From assembly GCA_045658805.1 (NCBI GenBank), contig JAZOVQ010000076.1:1-20483 (forward strand): DNA of 20,483 nt, in the 5' to 3' direction. A program made the translations under genes and the position numbers. This document shows positions 13,302 through 20,483 of this stretch, in pieces; within the stretch, counting starts at the first letter, position 1, and every line of letters begins with the position of its first letter. The notes beneath the pieces are model-generated. The model saw only the letters and a program-made list of their open reading frames with translations. It was not told the DNA's origin and made no database searches. This stretch comes from Scatosoma sp045658805 (lineage in GTDB: Bacteria > Bacillota > Clostridia > Christensenellales > Borkfalkiaceae).

Positions 13302-13914
13302 GCTGTTTCCCTCGCTGATTTTTTAACTTTTTTCTTCGTTTTTTAAGTATGCCCAAGGGCGGCTTTTTTTAAACGAGCGAAAAGGAATTTTTATGCATAA
13401 AAACACGAAAAAATAAAAATTATACATTTATTGCCGCGTGCATAAATGTGGATAACTTTTCTACACTTGTGGAAGAGAACAAACGTTTGTGGATAAATCG
13501 CTCAATTTTACCATACAGCCTATCAAAAACGACAAATTTTCCTTCATTTTTTCTCAATTTAACGAAAATTTTTCACAAAAAGCCTTAAAAAGTAGAAACG
13601 GAGAGGAGCGAAAAAAGCCGAGTTATCCACCAAAAAATGCCCCTTTTGAGGGTGGTAGGCTGAAAAATCCGTTATTTTGCACTTTTGTATGTTGCGGAAG
13701 GGAAAAAGTTATCCACAGCTTTTTACGTTTTCTGTGGACAACCCCTATTTTGTCCACATTTATGGTGGATAAGTGGGGATTTTGGGTTTATGCAAGCGTT
13801 TATAATCGTATTTTTTTGACAAAAATATACAAACGTCGACAAAATGCGGCAAGAGAGGAAAAGACAGTTTTCCACAGTGATTTTTGGGTGTGGAAAACTT
13901 ATCCACAACGGCGT
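13302..13914. other. Gene-free DnaA-box cluster 2
   Basis: Perfect boxes lie at 13447-13455, 13488-13496, 13709-13717 and 13899-13907. One-mismatch boxes lie at 13623-13631, 13733-13741, 13750-13758, 13764-13772, 13868-13876 and 13889-13897. A 16-bp AT-rich palindrome, TTTTTATGCATAAAAA, is at 13388-13403. A near-match Spo0A box (complement TTTGTCGAC) is at 13835-13843. No run of DnaA-trios was found. The open frame at 13489-13989 is built from these boxes and is not considered a gene. The cluster lies between yyaC and gerAC, both on the minus strand, about 12 kb from cluster 1. It may be an auxiliary origin part or a DnaA-titrating site. Confidence 0.75.
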
Positions 13915-15144
13915 TTAACGGATATTTCTAAAGGTAACTTTGACGTCGAGTGTGGTGTTTTTCAAGACGTTGGGTGCGGCGGCTTGTAAGCGGCGGCTTT
14001 GGTGTTTTATCCAGCGTTCCCTAACCCCGAAAACGTCGCAGCCGCACGCTTGCGTTTTTTGGAAGGTGTTTTGTATTTCCAAGGCGAGTTTTTGTTCCGC
14101 AAGCGAAAAACTACCTGCGACGGGTTTGCCTGCGTCGGAGATTTCCGTAATACTTTGCGCCGCGGAAAGGTCCATAACGCCAGCGGTTAGCGTGACGTGT
14201 AAAGAGAGCTTGGGTTGGTCCGCTTCGTCCGCTTTTAACGAAATTTTCGGGCTGTTTTGCTTGATAGTAAGCGCACAGCTTTTCTCGCCCAGAGGGACGG
14301 AATAGGACGCAAGACGGAGTTTGTTTAACAAAACCGCCAGTGCAAACGTTTCGTCCTTGTTCAATTTTTCCACCTGCTTGCCGCCCACGAAAAGGGCGGT
14401 TTCTCTTGCGCTAAACAGCGGTTTTTCACTTTGTTTTTGTGTATTTTGACTGCCTTCGGCTGTCGAAGAGGAGTTTTCTTGCTTACTTTGTTGTTGCTTT
14501 TGGGCATTGCCGTCTTTTTCGCCTTTATTTTCCTGCGTGGGTTGTGCTTGTAAAATGGGTAAAAAACCGCTTTGGCTGTCGGAAAAATACCCAATGGCAA
14601 ACTCACGCAAAGTGATAGGGAGAACGGTGCCCACGCGTTCGGCGTGCGGAGAAAGCACTTTGCGCATCGCCACGCTGCCCGACGGATCGACAAGCGCGGA
14701 CGTGTTAAGAAGCGCTTTTGCGCTGCCGTTGCAGGTGGCAACCAAGCAATTATCGCTCATATATTCGTCGCGCAGGAAGAAATCGAGGGCGTCGAAAACG
14801 TTATGCTGGACGGTGGTTTCGCCTAAAATAATCAAATCACAAAACACGAGTTTGGGATACCAGCCCGTTTTAGCGTTTATTTCTTCTAACGCCTCGCCAA
14901 CCGTTTTGCCTCGGCTGACAATTTGTACGGCCTCCGTCGCTTTGCCCTGCGTAGACGATTGCGGAATGGCGATTTGGGAAGTGACGATAAAGGAATCCGC
15001 TTCTCTATCAATACCTACCGCCATAACGATAGCGGTTTTTTGCACGTCAATCAAGCCGAAATCATTGGAAAAGAATAAAAACAGCAAGGCAAACGCAAGC
15101 AAAAGATAATAACGAACGGTGTTTTTAGCGCGCGGTTTATACAT
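13915..15144 (-). CDS. gerAC: Spore germination protein GerAC family, lacking the lipobox cysteine
   Basis: The 409-residue protein is the C subunit of a GerA-type germinant receptor. The family start, normally a lipoprotein signal ending in a cysteine, is changed: a hydrophobic helix (about residues 11-26) runs into S-N-D-F-G-L-I-D-V, with no cysteine. The conserved I-V-M-A-V-G-I-D follows at once. K-T-G-W-Y-P-K-L and F-L-R-D-E-Y-M-S match GerC domain segments. A glutamine- and serine-rich linker (about 205-240) separates the domains. AAGGAG lies seven bases before ATG, inside the end of gerAB, with an eight-base overlap, so translation is coupled. The 3' end abuts the last DnaA boxes of cluster 2. 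Confidence 0.88.
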   Translation of the reverse strand: MYKPRAKNTVRYYLLLAFALLFLFFSNDFGLIDVQKTAIVMAVGIDREADSFIVTSQIAIPQSSTQGKATEAVQIVSRGKTVGEALEEINAKTGWYPKLVFCDLIILGETTVQHNVFDALDFFLRDEYMSDNCLVATCNGSAKALLNTSALVDPSGSVAMRKVLSPHAERVGTVLPITLREFAIGYFSDSQSGFLPILQAQPTQENKGEKDGNAQKQQQSKQENSSSTAEGSQNTQKQSEKPLFSARETALFVGGKQVEKLNKDETFALAVLLNKLRLASYSVPLGEKSCALTIKQNSPKISLKADEADQPKLSLHVTLTAGVMDLSAAQSITEISDAGKPVAGSFSLAEQKLALEIQNTFQKTQACGCDVFGVRERWIKHQSRRLQAAAPNVLKNTTLDVKVTFRNIR

Positions 15145-16258
15145 GGGCGTTCTCCTTTTTTAACGTAGTTTTTGTGGGTTTATCGGCAGGCAACAGCAAC
15201 AGCGCAAGGGGCAAAGTATCGGCGAACAGCCAAAAAATCCATGGCAAGCGCCCGCTGATAATTTGGTAAAATCCGTTGTAATATTTATTACAAAAAAAGA
15301 CGAAAAGAAATAAACCGAAATTTAAAATTAAGGAAAAAACAGGTTTATTTTGGCTGTGAAAAAGCGCCGCTACGCTGTCGGTTGCGTACAGCAACGGCAG
15401 GCAGGTGTAAAACAGCAAAGTGATAAACAGCAGGTACACAAACAGTAAATCCACCCTGCCCAGCACGTCGAGGGCAGGGAAATATTGCGCTATTTTTGAA
15501 AAGGCGTAATGCTCCCTCGGCGCAATGGACGAATACACGCCGAAAAAGACCGCCAAAAACAGCAACGTGAGTCCTGCGCCTACCCAATAGCCATAGAGAA
15601 TTTTTTTAGTCTCGCCGTTTTGTTGCGGTTGATAAAACAGCAAAAGCGGCAAAAGGAGAATTACGTCCGAAAAATGGGGTGTAGAATGGGTGAACGCGGA
15701 CATGGTATCCCCTAATTTTGTTCCAAACAGCGGAAGCAGGTGGGAAAAATCCGTTTCGACAAAGGACATTGTCAACAGCGCGAGGAAGGGGATAAGGAAG
15801 AAAAACAGGCATAAATCGGCATAGCGGCCTATCGTTTTCAAGCCTTTCACACACAAAAACGCGGAAAAAATGAAAAAGAAAATAAAGGAAAAAAAGGTGG
15901 GCGCAGTATCAAAAAAAGCGGCGTATACAAATTTTTCCATATCCAACAAGGGCAGCAGGGCGTAAAAAAGAAAGAATACGCCGTACACAGCATAGACGGC
16001 AGGAAAGCATTTTCCAAGTCTATTTTTTAATCGCTCAATAAGCGGTTGAGAGGATTTTGAAAGGGCAAACAACAGCAAAGCAAGCAATGCGCTTTGCAAT
16101 AAAAAATGCGCAATTGCAGGCAATAAAATATCCCCTGCGGCGTATTTTGCAAGCAAAGAGGGCGCTTCCAATAATTTGGATGCAGGCAATAAAAAAGCGG
16201 CGACAAAGGCAATTTGTCGGGCGTAAAGGCGTTGGTTTTCGGGGTGTGCAAGGCTCAT
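15137..16258 (-). CDS. gerAB: Spore germination protein GerAB (amino-acid permease-like)
   Basis: The 373-residue protein has about ten hydrophobic segments and no large soluble domain, the usual size and form of GerAB, a member of the amino acid-polyamine-organocation superfamily that acts as the germinant-sensing subunit. The order gerAA-gerAB-gerAC supports the call more than any single motif. Its start codon overlaps the gerAA stop in an ATGA, and AAGGAG precedes it. The C-terminus overlaps gerAC. Germinant specificity cannot be read from sequence. Confidence 0.9.
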   Translation of the reverse strand: MSLAHPENQRLYARQIAFVAAFLLPASKLLEAPSLLAKYAAGDILLPAIAHFLLQSALLALLLFALSKSSQPLIERLKNRLGKCFPAVYAVYGVFFLFYALLPLLDMEKFVYAAFFDTAPTFFSFIFFFIFSAFLCVKGLKTIGRYADLCLFFFLIPFLALLTMSFVETDFSHLLPLFGTKLGDTMSAFTHSTPHFSDVILLLPLLLFYQPQQNGETKKILYGYWVGAGLTLLFLAVFFGVYSSIAPREHYAFSKIAQYFPALDVLGRVDLLFVYLLFITLLFYTCLPLLYATDSVAALFHSQNKPVFSLILNFGLFLFVFFCNKYYNGFYQIISGRLPWIFWLFADTLPLALLLLPADKPTKTTLKKENAHV

Positions 16259-17796
16259 TTTTTATTCTCCTTTTTGTATTTTGGCGCATGGCGAAGCCGC
16301 GTTTTGTTTTCCGATTGATACAGCCGAGGACGCTTGTTTAGCGAAACCATATCGTATTTCACCAGCGAATCCCGCAAGTCGGGTGCAATCAAGGGCGAAA
16401 ACGGAGCGAGCAAAGGCGCGCCATAGGCGTCCGAAGAGAGGAGATAGGCAATGAGCATTGCCAAAAGCAGAGTGATACCAAACGGCCCGACACTTCCTGC
16501 TACCAATAAAAACAGCCACCGTAACACGCTGCCCGTTTCCACGAAGTTGGGTACGGTGTACAAGCATATCCCCGAAAAGGCAACGATAATAATGGCAGGC
16601 GTGGATAAAAACCCTGCCGATACCGCTGTTTCTCCCAAGACCAACGCCCCGACTACCGAAAGGGACATGCCTACGTATTTTGGCATTCGGATACTCGCTT
16701 CCTTTAAAATTTCCAACAACAGCAACACGACGAACATTTCCAAACTTGGGGAAAAGGGTAGCTCGCGCACGCTGCTGGCAATGGTTAAGGTTAAAGAAAG
16801 AGGGAAAATTTGCATTTTAAACAACTGCGCCGACACGTAAAAAGCGGGCAATAACACGGCGATAAATACCGCCATCGTTCGTAAAATACGCACCGTTGTT
16901 GCCATAAAAGGCGAAATGAAATAATCTTCACTGCTTTGTAAATCTTCGGATAACACAAAGGGTAAAGTTAAAGCTATCGGGGAGCCGTCCACGAGGATTC
17001 CCACCCTGCCTTCGGCTATTTTCGCGGTGAAAATGTCGGGCTTTTCCGTCGTGCCAACGCTTTTAAACAACGAATGTTTGCGCGGGGAAAGCAGGGCGGC
17101 GACATAGGACGAATCGGGTACGCAATCGAGTTCAACGGCTTGTAAGCGCGCTTTAATTTCCTCTTTTACGGCGGCGTTGCTCGTTCCCTCTAAAAAACAA
17201 AGGGTGACAAAGGTATCCGATTGTTTGCCTATGCGCAAGCTTTCAAACCGCAGTGCAGGCGTTTTTAAACGTTTACGAACAAGCGCCATGTTTGTTTTCA
17301 CGTCCTCGATAAACCCTTCCCTCGGTCCTTTCACCGCAACGTCGGTAGGGGGCTCCATAATGGCGCGAATAGGTAAAAATTTTGCGCCGACAATTAAGCC
17401 GATTCCGCACCCGTCTATCAAGCATAAACAGTTCCCGTCCAAAATTTCTTTAACGGCGTCCTGGACGGTTTGGGCTTTTTTCAATTCGGGAAACAAGGTA
17501 GTTTTTTCAACAACTTTGAAAATAAACTCGTACCTGCCCCCGTCGTTTTGAGTATTTTCCGAAGAAAAGCCGTTAGAAAACCCGTTTTGTTCCAGAGCGG
17601 AATGCAGGTCTAATTTCGCAAGCGGCCGCGCAAGCAAATCGCCGATTAGTTGTTTATTGACTATGCCGTCGGCGTATAAAACGGCGCAGTTTACGCCGTC
17701 CGCCGTTTGAAAGGCGTACGTCAAAACGTCCTCGGAAGGTAAAATTTCTTTTAAAAGGGTTATATTTTTTTCAAGGTTTGCACGTAAAGTATTCAC
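16255..17796 (-). CDS. gerAA: Spore germination protein GerAA
   Basis: The 513-residue protein is the A subunit of a GerA-type receptor in the spore inner membrane. The N-terminal half (about 1-290) is soluble, with E-x-L-P-S-x-D-V-L near residue 20, I-D-G-C-G-I-G-L and a V-x-G-P-R-E-G-F-I-E-D segment that is a family hallmark. The C-terminal half has several membrane helices and R-E-L-P-F-S-P-S-L-E, also typical. The reading frame starts with GTG at 17796 and has no clear Shine-Dalgarno; a later start is possible but would trim conserved sequence. It is the first gene of the operon and diverges from trmN6. Confidence 0.92.
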   Translation of the reverse strand: MNTLRANLEKNITLLKEILPSEDVLTYAFQTADGVNCAVLYADGIVNKQLIGDLLARPLAKLDLHSALEQNGFSNGFSSENTQNDGGRYEFIFKVVEKTTLFPELKKAQTVQDAVKEILDGNCLCLIDGCGIGLIVGAKFLPIRAIMEPPTDVAVKGPREGFIEDVKTNMALVRKRLKTPALRFESLRIGKQSDTFVTLCFLEGTSNAAVKEEIKARLQAVELDCVPDSSYVAALLSPRKHSLFKSVGTTEKPDIFTAKIAEGRVGILVDGSPIALTLPFVLSEDLQSSEDYFISPFMATTVRILRTMAVFIAVLLPAFYVSAQLFKMQIFPLSLTLTIASSVRELPFSPSLEMFVVLLLLEILKEASIRMPKYVGMSLSVVGALVLGETAVSAGFLSTPAIIIVAFSGICLYTVPNFVETGSVLRWLFLLVAGSVGPFGITLLLAMLIAYLLSSDAYGAPLLAPFSPLIAPDLRDSLVKYDMVSLNKRPRLYQSENKTRLRHAPKYKKENKK

Positions 17797-17801
17797 AAAA
17801 A

Positions 17802-17831
17802 CAGTATGCCGATTTTGCTTGGAAAGTATGC
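17802..17831 (-). promoter_or_regulatory. Possible sigma-G promoter of the gerA operon
   Basis: On the minus strand, GCATA (17831-17827) and CATACTG (17808-17802) are separated by 18 bases. This closely resembles the sigma-G consensus (GHATR and CATNHTA, one mismatch), which is known to drive gerA operons in the forespore. Transcription would begin almost at the GTG start, implying a very short or absent leader. Confidence 0.45.
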
Positions 17832-17842
17832 GGTAAATTGTA

Positions 17843-17871
17843 TTGACTTTTTGCTGAAGTCTTGGTATACT
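17843..17871 (+). promoter_or_regulatory. Sigma-A promoter of trmN6
   Basis: TTGACT (17843-17848) and TATACT (17866-17871) have 17-base spacing, just upstream of the methyltransferase gene. It lies back to back with the gerA promoter region. Confidence 0.8.
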
Positions 17872-17888
17872 AAAAGGGAAAAAGAAGA

Positions 17889-18605
17889 ATGAGGAGAACG
17901 CAAGTGGAAACGCAGGAAAAAGTGACGCTGGACGAATTTGAAGTGGCGGAAGATATGTGTTTGGACGGGTTGAAAATCGTGCAGGACACGCGGCTGTATC
18001 GGTTTACCTCCGATTCGGTGTTGTTATCCAAATTCGCGGCGGCGAAAAGGGGTGACGACGTGGCGGATTTTTGCGCAGGCAGCGGTATCGTAGGGTTTCA
18101 TTTTTATGCCCTCAACAAAGCTAAATTTCCTAATATGCCCGTCACTTTGTTTGAGCTTCAACCCGAATTGACCGCCCTTTCCAAAAAGACGGCGCTCCTC
18201 AACGGCTTTGAAAATTTTGTTTTCGTCAACGGACGTTTGCAGGACATTCCCAAGGAATTTCACGAGCGTTTCTCGTTGATTTTATGCAATCCGCCCTACG
18301 AAAGAGGGGGCTTTGAAAACGGGGAATATTGCAAGGCGATTTGCCGCAAGGAAATTACCATTAACTTAAAGGAAATTGCCGTAGCGGCTGCGAAGGCGTT
18401 GAAATACGGCGGCAGGTTTGCGCTTTTAAACCGCGCCGATCGGCTTGCCGAGGTGTGTTACACGTTAAAATCGGTGAATATAGAAGTGAAAAAAATTCAA
18501 TTTGTGGGGGGCAGGTGTCAATCGAAGCCGTATTTGGTTATGGTGGAGGGCGTGAAAGGCGGCAAGCCCTGTAATGATATTTTGCCTACGATTTGGAATA
18601 CCTAA
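17889..18605 (+). CDS. trmN6: tRNA1(Val) (adenine37-N6)-methyltransferase-like protein
   Basis: The product is 238 residues from ATG at 17889. It is a class I SAM-dependent methyltransferase of the TrmN6/YfiC type, which methylates N6 of A37 in tRNA1(Val). The early Y-R-F-T-S-D-S-V-L-L motif is family-specific. A-D-F-C-A-G-S-G-I-V-G is the SAM loop, F-E-L-Q-P-E follows, and the catalytic N-P-P-Y is at about residue 134. A second start, GTG at 17904, has a better Shine-Dalgarno (GAGGAG at 17891-17896, seven bases before it), so the true protein may be five residues shorter. rsmI follows in the same direction, forming an RNA-modification pair as in many Bacillota. Confidence 0.9.
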   Translation: MRRTQVETQEKVTLDEFEVAEDMCLDGLKIVQDTRLYRFTSDSVLLSKFAAAKRGDDVADFCAGSGIVGFHFYALNKAKFPNMPVTLFELQPELTALSKKTALLNGFENFVFVNGRLQDIPKEFHERFSLILCNPPYERGGFENGEYCKAICRKEITINLKEIAVAAAKALKYGGRFALLNRADRLAEVCYTLKSVNIEVKKIQFVGGRCQSKPYLVMVEGVKGGKPCNDILPTIWNT

Positions 18606-18659
18606 AAGAACCTAAAAAACGCCAAGCGAGGGGTTTTGGAAAGGAAAAGGAGAGAAAAA

Positions 18660-19463
18660 ATGGTTAGTTTTGTAGCTACGCCGATAGGGAATTTAAAAGA
18701 CATTACGATGCGAGCGTTGGAAACGTTAAAAGAAGCGGACGTTATTTTTTGCGAGGACACGCGGCATACCATTAAGCTATTGAATGCATACGAAATTAAA
18801 AAACCGCTGTACGCTTGTCACAAGTTTAACGAAGCGGAAGCGGCGGAAAAAATTTTGGCGGCAAGCCGCCGCGGTGAAAAGGTTGCGGTGGTTTCGGACG
18901 CAGGCACGCCCGTAGTTTCCGATCCCGGCAACGTAGTTTGCAAGGCGTTGCGTGAGGCTGGCGAGCCGTACACTTTGATACCTGGCGCGTGCGCGTTTGT
19001 GGCGGCGCTTGTGTTGTCGGCGTTACCTGCAGGGCGGTTTGCGTTTGTGGGATTTTTGCCTGACAAGGCAGGGGAAAAGCGTGCGGTTTTGGAGAAATAT
19101 AAGGATTTAGATATGACGCTTGCATTCCACTGTGCGCCGCAGGACGTAGACAAGGACGTCAAAGCCATGTTCGAGGTGTTTGGGGATAGGCCTGCTTGCG
19201 CGGTGCGTGAAATTACGAAAATCCATGAAGAGGCGGTCAATTTCCGCTTGGCGGACGGGTTGAGCGGCGAGAAGCGCGGAGAATACGTGTTGATTGTCGG
19301 CGGCGCGGAAGAAAAGGAAAGTCCGTTAAATGCGTTGTCGGAAAGAGAGCACATTAAGCATTATATGGCGGCAGGGCTGGATAAAAAGGAAGCTTTGAAG
19401 CGCGCAGCGAAAGACAGAGGGGTGTCGAAATCGGAATTGTATCCTTTTTCGGTGGATATTTAA
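18660..19463 (+). CDS. rsmI: 16S rRNA (cytidine1402-2'-O)-methyltransferase RsmI
   Basis: The 267-residue protein methylates the 2'-O of C1402 in 16S rRNA. It starts with V-S-F-V-A-T-P-I-G-N-L-K-D-I-T and contains C-E-D-T-R-H-T and S-D-A-G-T-P-V-V-S-D-P-G. I-P-G-A-C-A-F and F-V-G-F-L-P follow, all standard for the tetrapyrrole-methylase-fold RsmI family. A TTG at 18636 would add eight basic residues, but ATG at 18660 is chosen because AAGGAG (18647-18652) sits seven bases before it and the family begins there. It lies 54 bases after trmN6 and is probably cotranscribed. Confidence 0.95.
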   Translation: MVSFVATPIGNLKDITMRALETLKEADVIFCEDTRHTIKLLNAYEIKKPLYACHKFNEAEAAEKILAASRRGEKVAVVSDAGTPVVSDPGNVVCKALREAGEPYTLIPGACAFVAALVLSALPAGRFAFVGFLPDKAGEKRAVLEKYKDLDMTLAFHCAPQDVDKDVKAMFEVFGDRPACAVREITKIHEEAVNFRLADGLSGEKRGEYVLIVGGAEEKESPLNALSEREHIKHYMAAGLDKKEALKRAAKDRGVSKSELYPFSVDI

Positions 19464-19470
19464 AAAACAA

Positions 19471-19525
19471 TCGGCGGGGAAAGGCGAGCTTTGTGAAAGT
19501 TTGCTGAAAACCGCCGAATTTGTTT
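19471..19525 (+). terminator. Probable terminator after rsmI
   Basis: CGGCGG near 19473 pairs with CCGCCG (19511-19516). Inside it GCGAGCTTT and AAAGTTTGC form a nine-pair arm with two G-U pairs around GTG. A T-rich run (AATTTGTTTT) follows. The internal loops make it less typical than the others here. Confidence 0.5.
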
Positions 19526-19572
19526 TAAAAGACAAACAAAAGGGGTATGATAAGATAAAGGAGATATAAATT

Positions 19573-20307
19573 ATGTGGGAATATTATATCCTATTTTTTG
19601 GATTGATTATGTTATGCGGTGTATTTGCGGCGAGCGCAAGCGCGAAGGTACATTCTTCGTATAATCGTTATGGAGCGATGCCGACGGCGTCGAGAATGAC
19701 GGGGTACGATACGGCGCGCAGGTTGTTGCGTGCAAACGGTGTGACGGATATTGACGTGGGGCGTGTGCGTGGACATTTGAGCGACCATTATCACCCTACG
19801 AAAAAGATTGTTAATTTATCCGAAAGCGTGTTTGGGAATGCGTCGGTTGCGGCGGTTGCGGTTGCGGCGCATGAGGTTGGGCACGTAATGCAAAGAAAGA
19901 GCGGATACTTGCCGTATAAAATTAGACAAGTGTTGGTGCCTGTGACGAATATAGGCAGTAGGTTGGCGTTACCATTGGTGTTGGTGGGGCTGATTTTGGA
20001 TATATTTGTTGCGACAACGCAAAATTCGGACGTTGGGTATTATTTAGCGATAGCGGGCGTGGCGTTGTATGGATTGTCGACGTTGTTTGCGTTGGTTACT
20101 TTGCCTGTGGAGTTTGATGCGAGCCGCAGGGCGAAGCAAATGCTGATAAAGGAAGGGATTTTACGGGAAGAGGAATTGCCATACGCAAGCAATATGTTAA
20201 GCGCGGCGGCACAAACGTACGTAGCATCGTTGTTGACGTCGTTGGTGTATTTCTTGAGATTTGCTGTTTGGGTATTCCTTATGTTCGGCGACCGTCGCCG
20301 CGACTAA
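19573..20307 (+). CDS. yugP: YugP-type membrane zinc metallopeptidase
   Basis: The 244-residue protein belongs to the YugP family of putative neutral zinc metallopeptidases. An N-terminal membrane helix (about residues 4-24) leads to a domain with D-H-Y-H-P-T and the zinc-binding motif A-A-H-E-V-G-H (H100, E101, H104). V-E-F-D-A-S-R-R-A, around residue 178, provides the distal acidic residue. Further hydrophobic segments lie at about 115-140, 150-175 and near the C-terminus. The start has AAGGAG upstream (about 19557-19562). Substrate is unknown. Its TAA stop is followed immediately by repeat block III, with no spacer. Confidence 0.92.
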   Translation: MWEYYILFFGLIMLCGVFAASASAKVHSSYNRYGAMPTASRMTGYDTARRLLRANGVTDIDVGRVRGHLSDHYHPTKKIVNLSESVFGNASVAAVAVAAHEVGHVMQRKSGYLPYKIRQVLVPVTNIGSRLALPLVLVGLILDIFVATTQNSDVGYYLAIAGVALYGLSTLFALVTLPVEFDASRRAKQMLIKEGILREEELPYASNMLSAAAQTYVASLLTSLVYFLRFAVWVFLMFGDRRRD

Positions 20308-20483
20308 GCAACGTGCCGTTGCATCCAGCTTTTAAAACGAGATGGTTGGGCGTTGGACGGTAACGCTTTGCAGGTACAGTTCGCAAGCGTTCTGGTATCG
20401 TGCCGTTGCATCCAGCAAGCGTTCCGCTTGACCTTGTATTTAAAACGGGTTAGTTGAGGATTGAACATCGACGGTTTACAGTT
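20308..20483. repeat. Hairpin-repeat block III (runs off the window)
   Basis: A full 76-bp unit (20308-20383) headed by GCAACG-TGC-CGTTGC begins at the base after the yugP stop. A truncated CAAGCGTTC head (20384-20392) follows, joined to a truncated GCAACGTGCCGTTGC tail. A third unit headed by CAAGCG-TTC-CGCTTG (20416-20430) is cut by the window end. Positions 20415-20483 are identical to 2245-2313. Confidence 0.85.

Noticed and set aside
13330..13375. A sporulation-sigma promoter for yyaC around the sequence CATACTT on the minus strand
   Set aside because: The -10-like box is present, but no acceptable -35 sequence lies 17-18 bases upstream.
13489..13989. A 166-codon plus-strand open frame between yyaC and gerAC
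   Set aside because: Its sequence is made of DnaA boxes and AT-rich DNA, it overlaps the gerAC 3' end, and the product has no protein-like pattern or ribosome-binding site.

Overview
The window looks like the chromosomal replication-origin neighbourhood of an endospore-forming member of the Bacillota (Clostridia-like). The reasons are a DnaA-box/DnaA-trio origin, the conserved cluster dnaN, rpmH-rnpA-yidD-yidC-jag and rsmG, Gram-positive-type promoters and Shine-Dalgarno sites, a gerA-type spore germination operon, and the spore protein YyaC. Taxon placement below phylum is inference. No rRNA, tRNA, transposase or CRISPR array was seen.

Layout. Positions 1-34 hold the last codons of an upstream gene, followed by a terminator. 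Positions 234-731 encode a SLOG-family (DUF1273-like) protein. Positions 731-1133 are a block of short hairpin repeats. Positions 1218-1530 are a probable oriC: an AT-rich stretch, six in-phase DnaA-trios, a G-rich spacer, a tandem pair of DnaA boxes, several more boxes and Spo0A-like boxes. rsmG follows directly, then a second hairpin-repeat block (2245-2677), then dnaN, rpmH, rnpA, yidD, yidC and jag, all on the plus strand. dnaA is not in the window, and rpmH-jag run in the same direction as dnaN instead of diverging from it. The region 8.2-11.9 kb holds a membrane-bound LuxR-type regulator and a large MBG-repeat surface protein. Then come minus-strand queT (behind a preQ1-I riboswitch) and yyaC, a second gene-free DnaA-box cluster (13.44-13.91 kb), and the gerAA-gerAB-gerAC operon on the minus strand. 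Plus-strand trmN6, rsmI and a YugP-type metallopeptidase finish the window, and a third hairpin-repeat block starts directly at the yugP stop codon and runs off the end.

How the parts fit. The core is replication initiation (oriC, clamp), ribosome and tRNA maturation (RsmG, L34, RNase P protein, TrmN6, RsmI) and membrane-protein insertion (YidD, YidC, with the RNA-binding partner Jag/KhpB). The sporulation genes sit beside an auxiliary DnaA-box cluster.

Most unusual are the intergenic repeats. There is a 76-bp unit headed by a 15-nt perfect palindrome and ending in GTTCG, present in at least five full copies. There is also a 67-68-bp unit carrying three short hairpins whose stems change in compensatory pairs. 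The two lie around oriC and again after yugP, and I do not recognise them as a known element.
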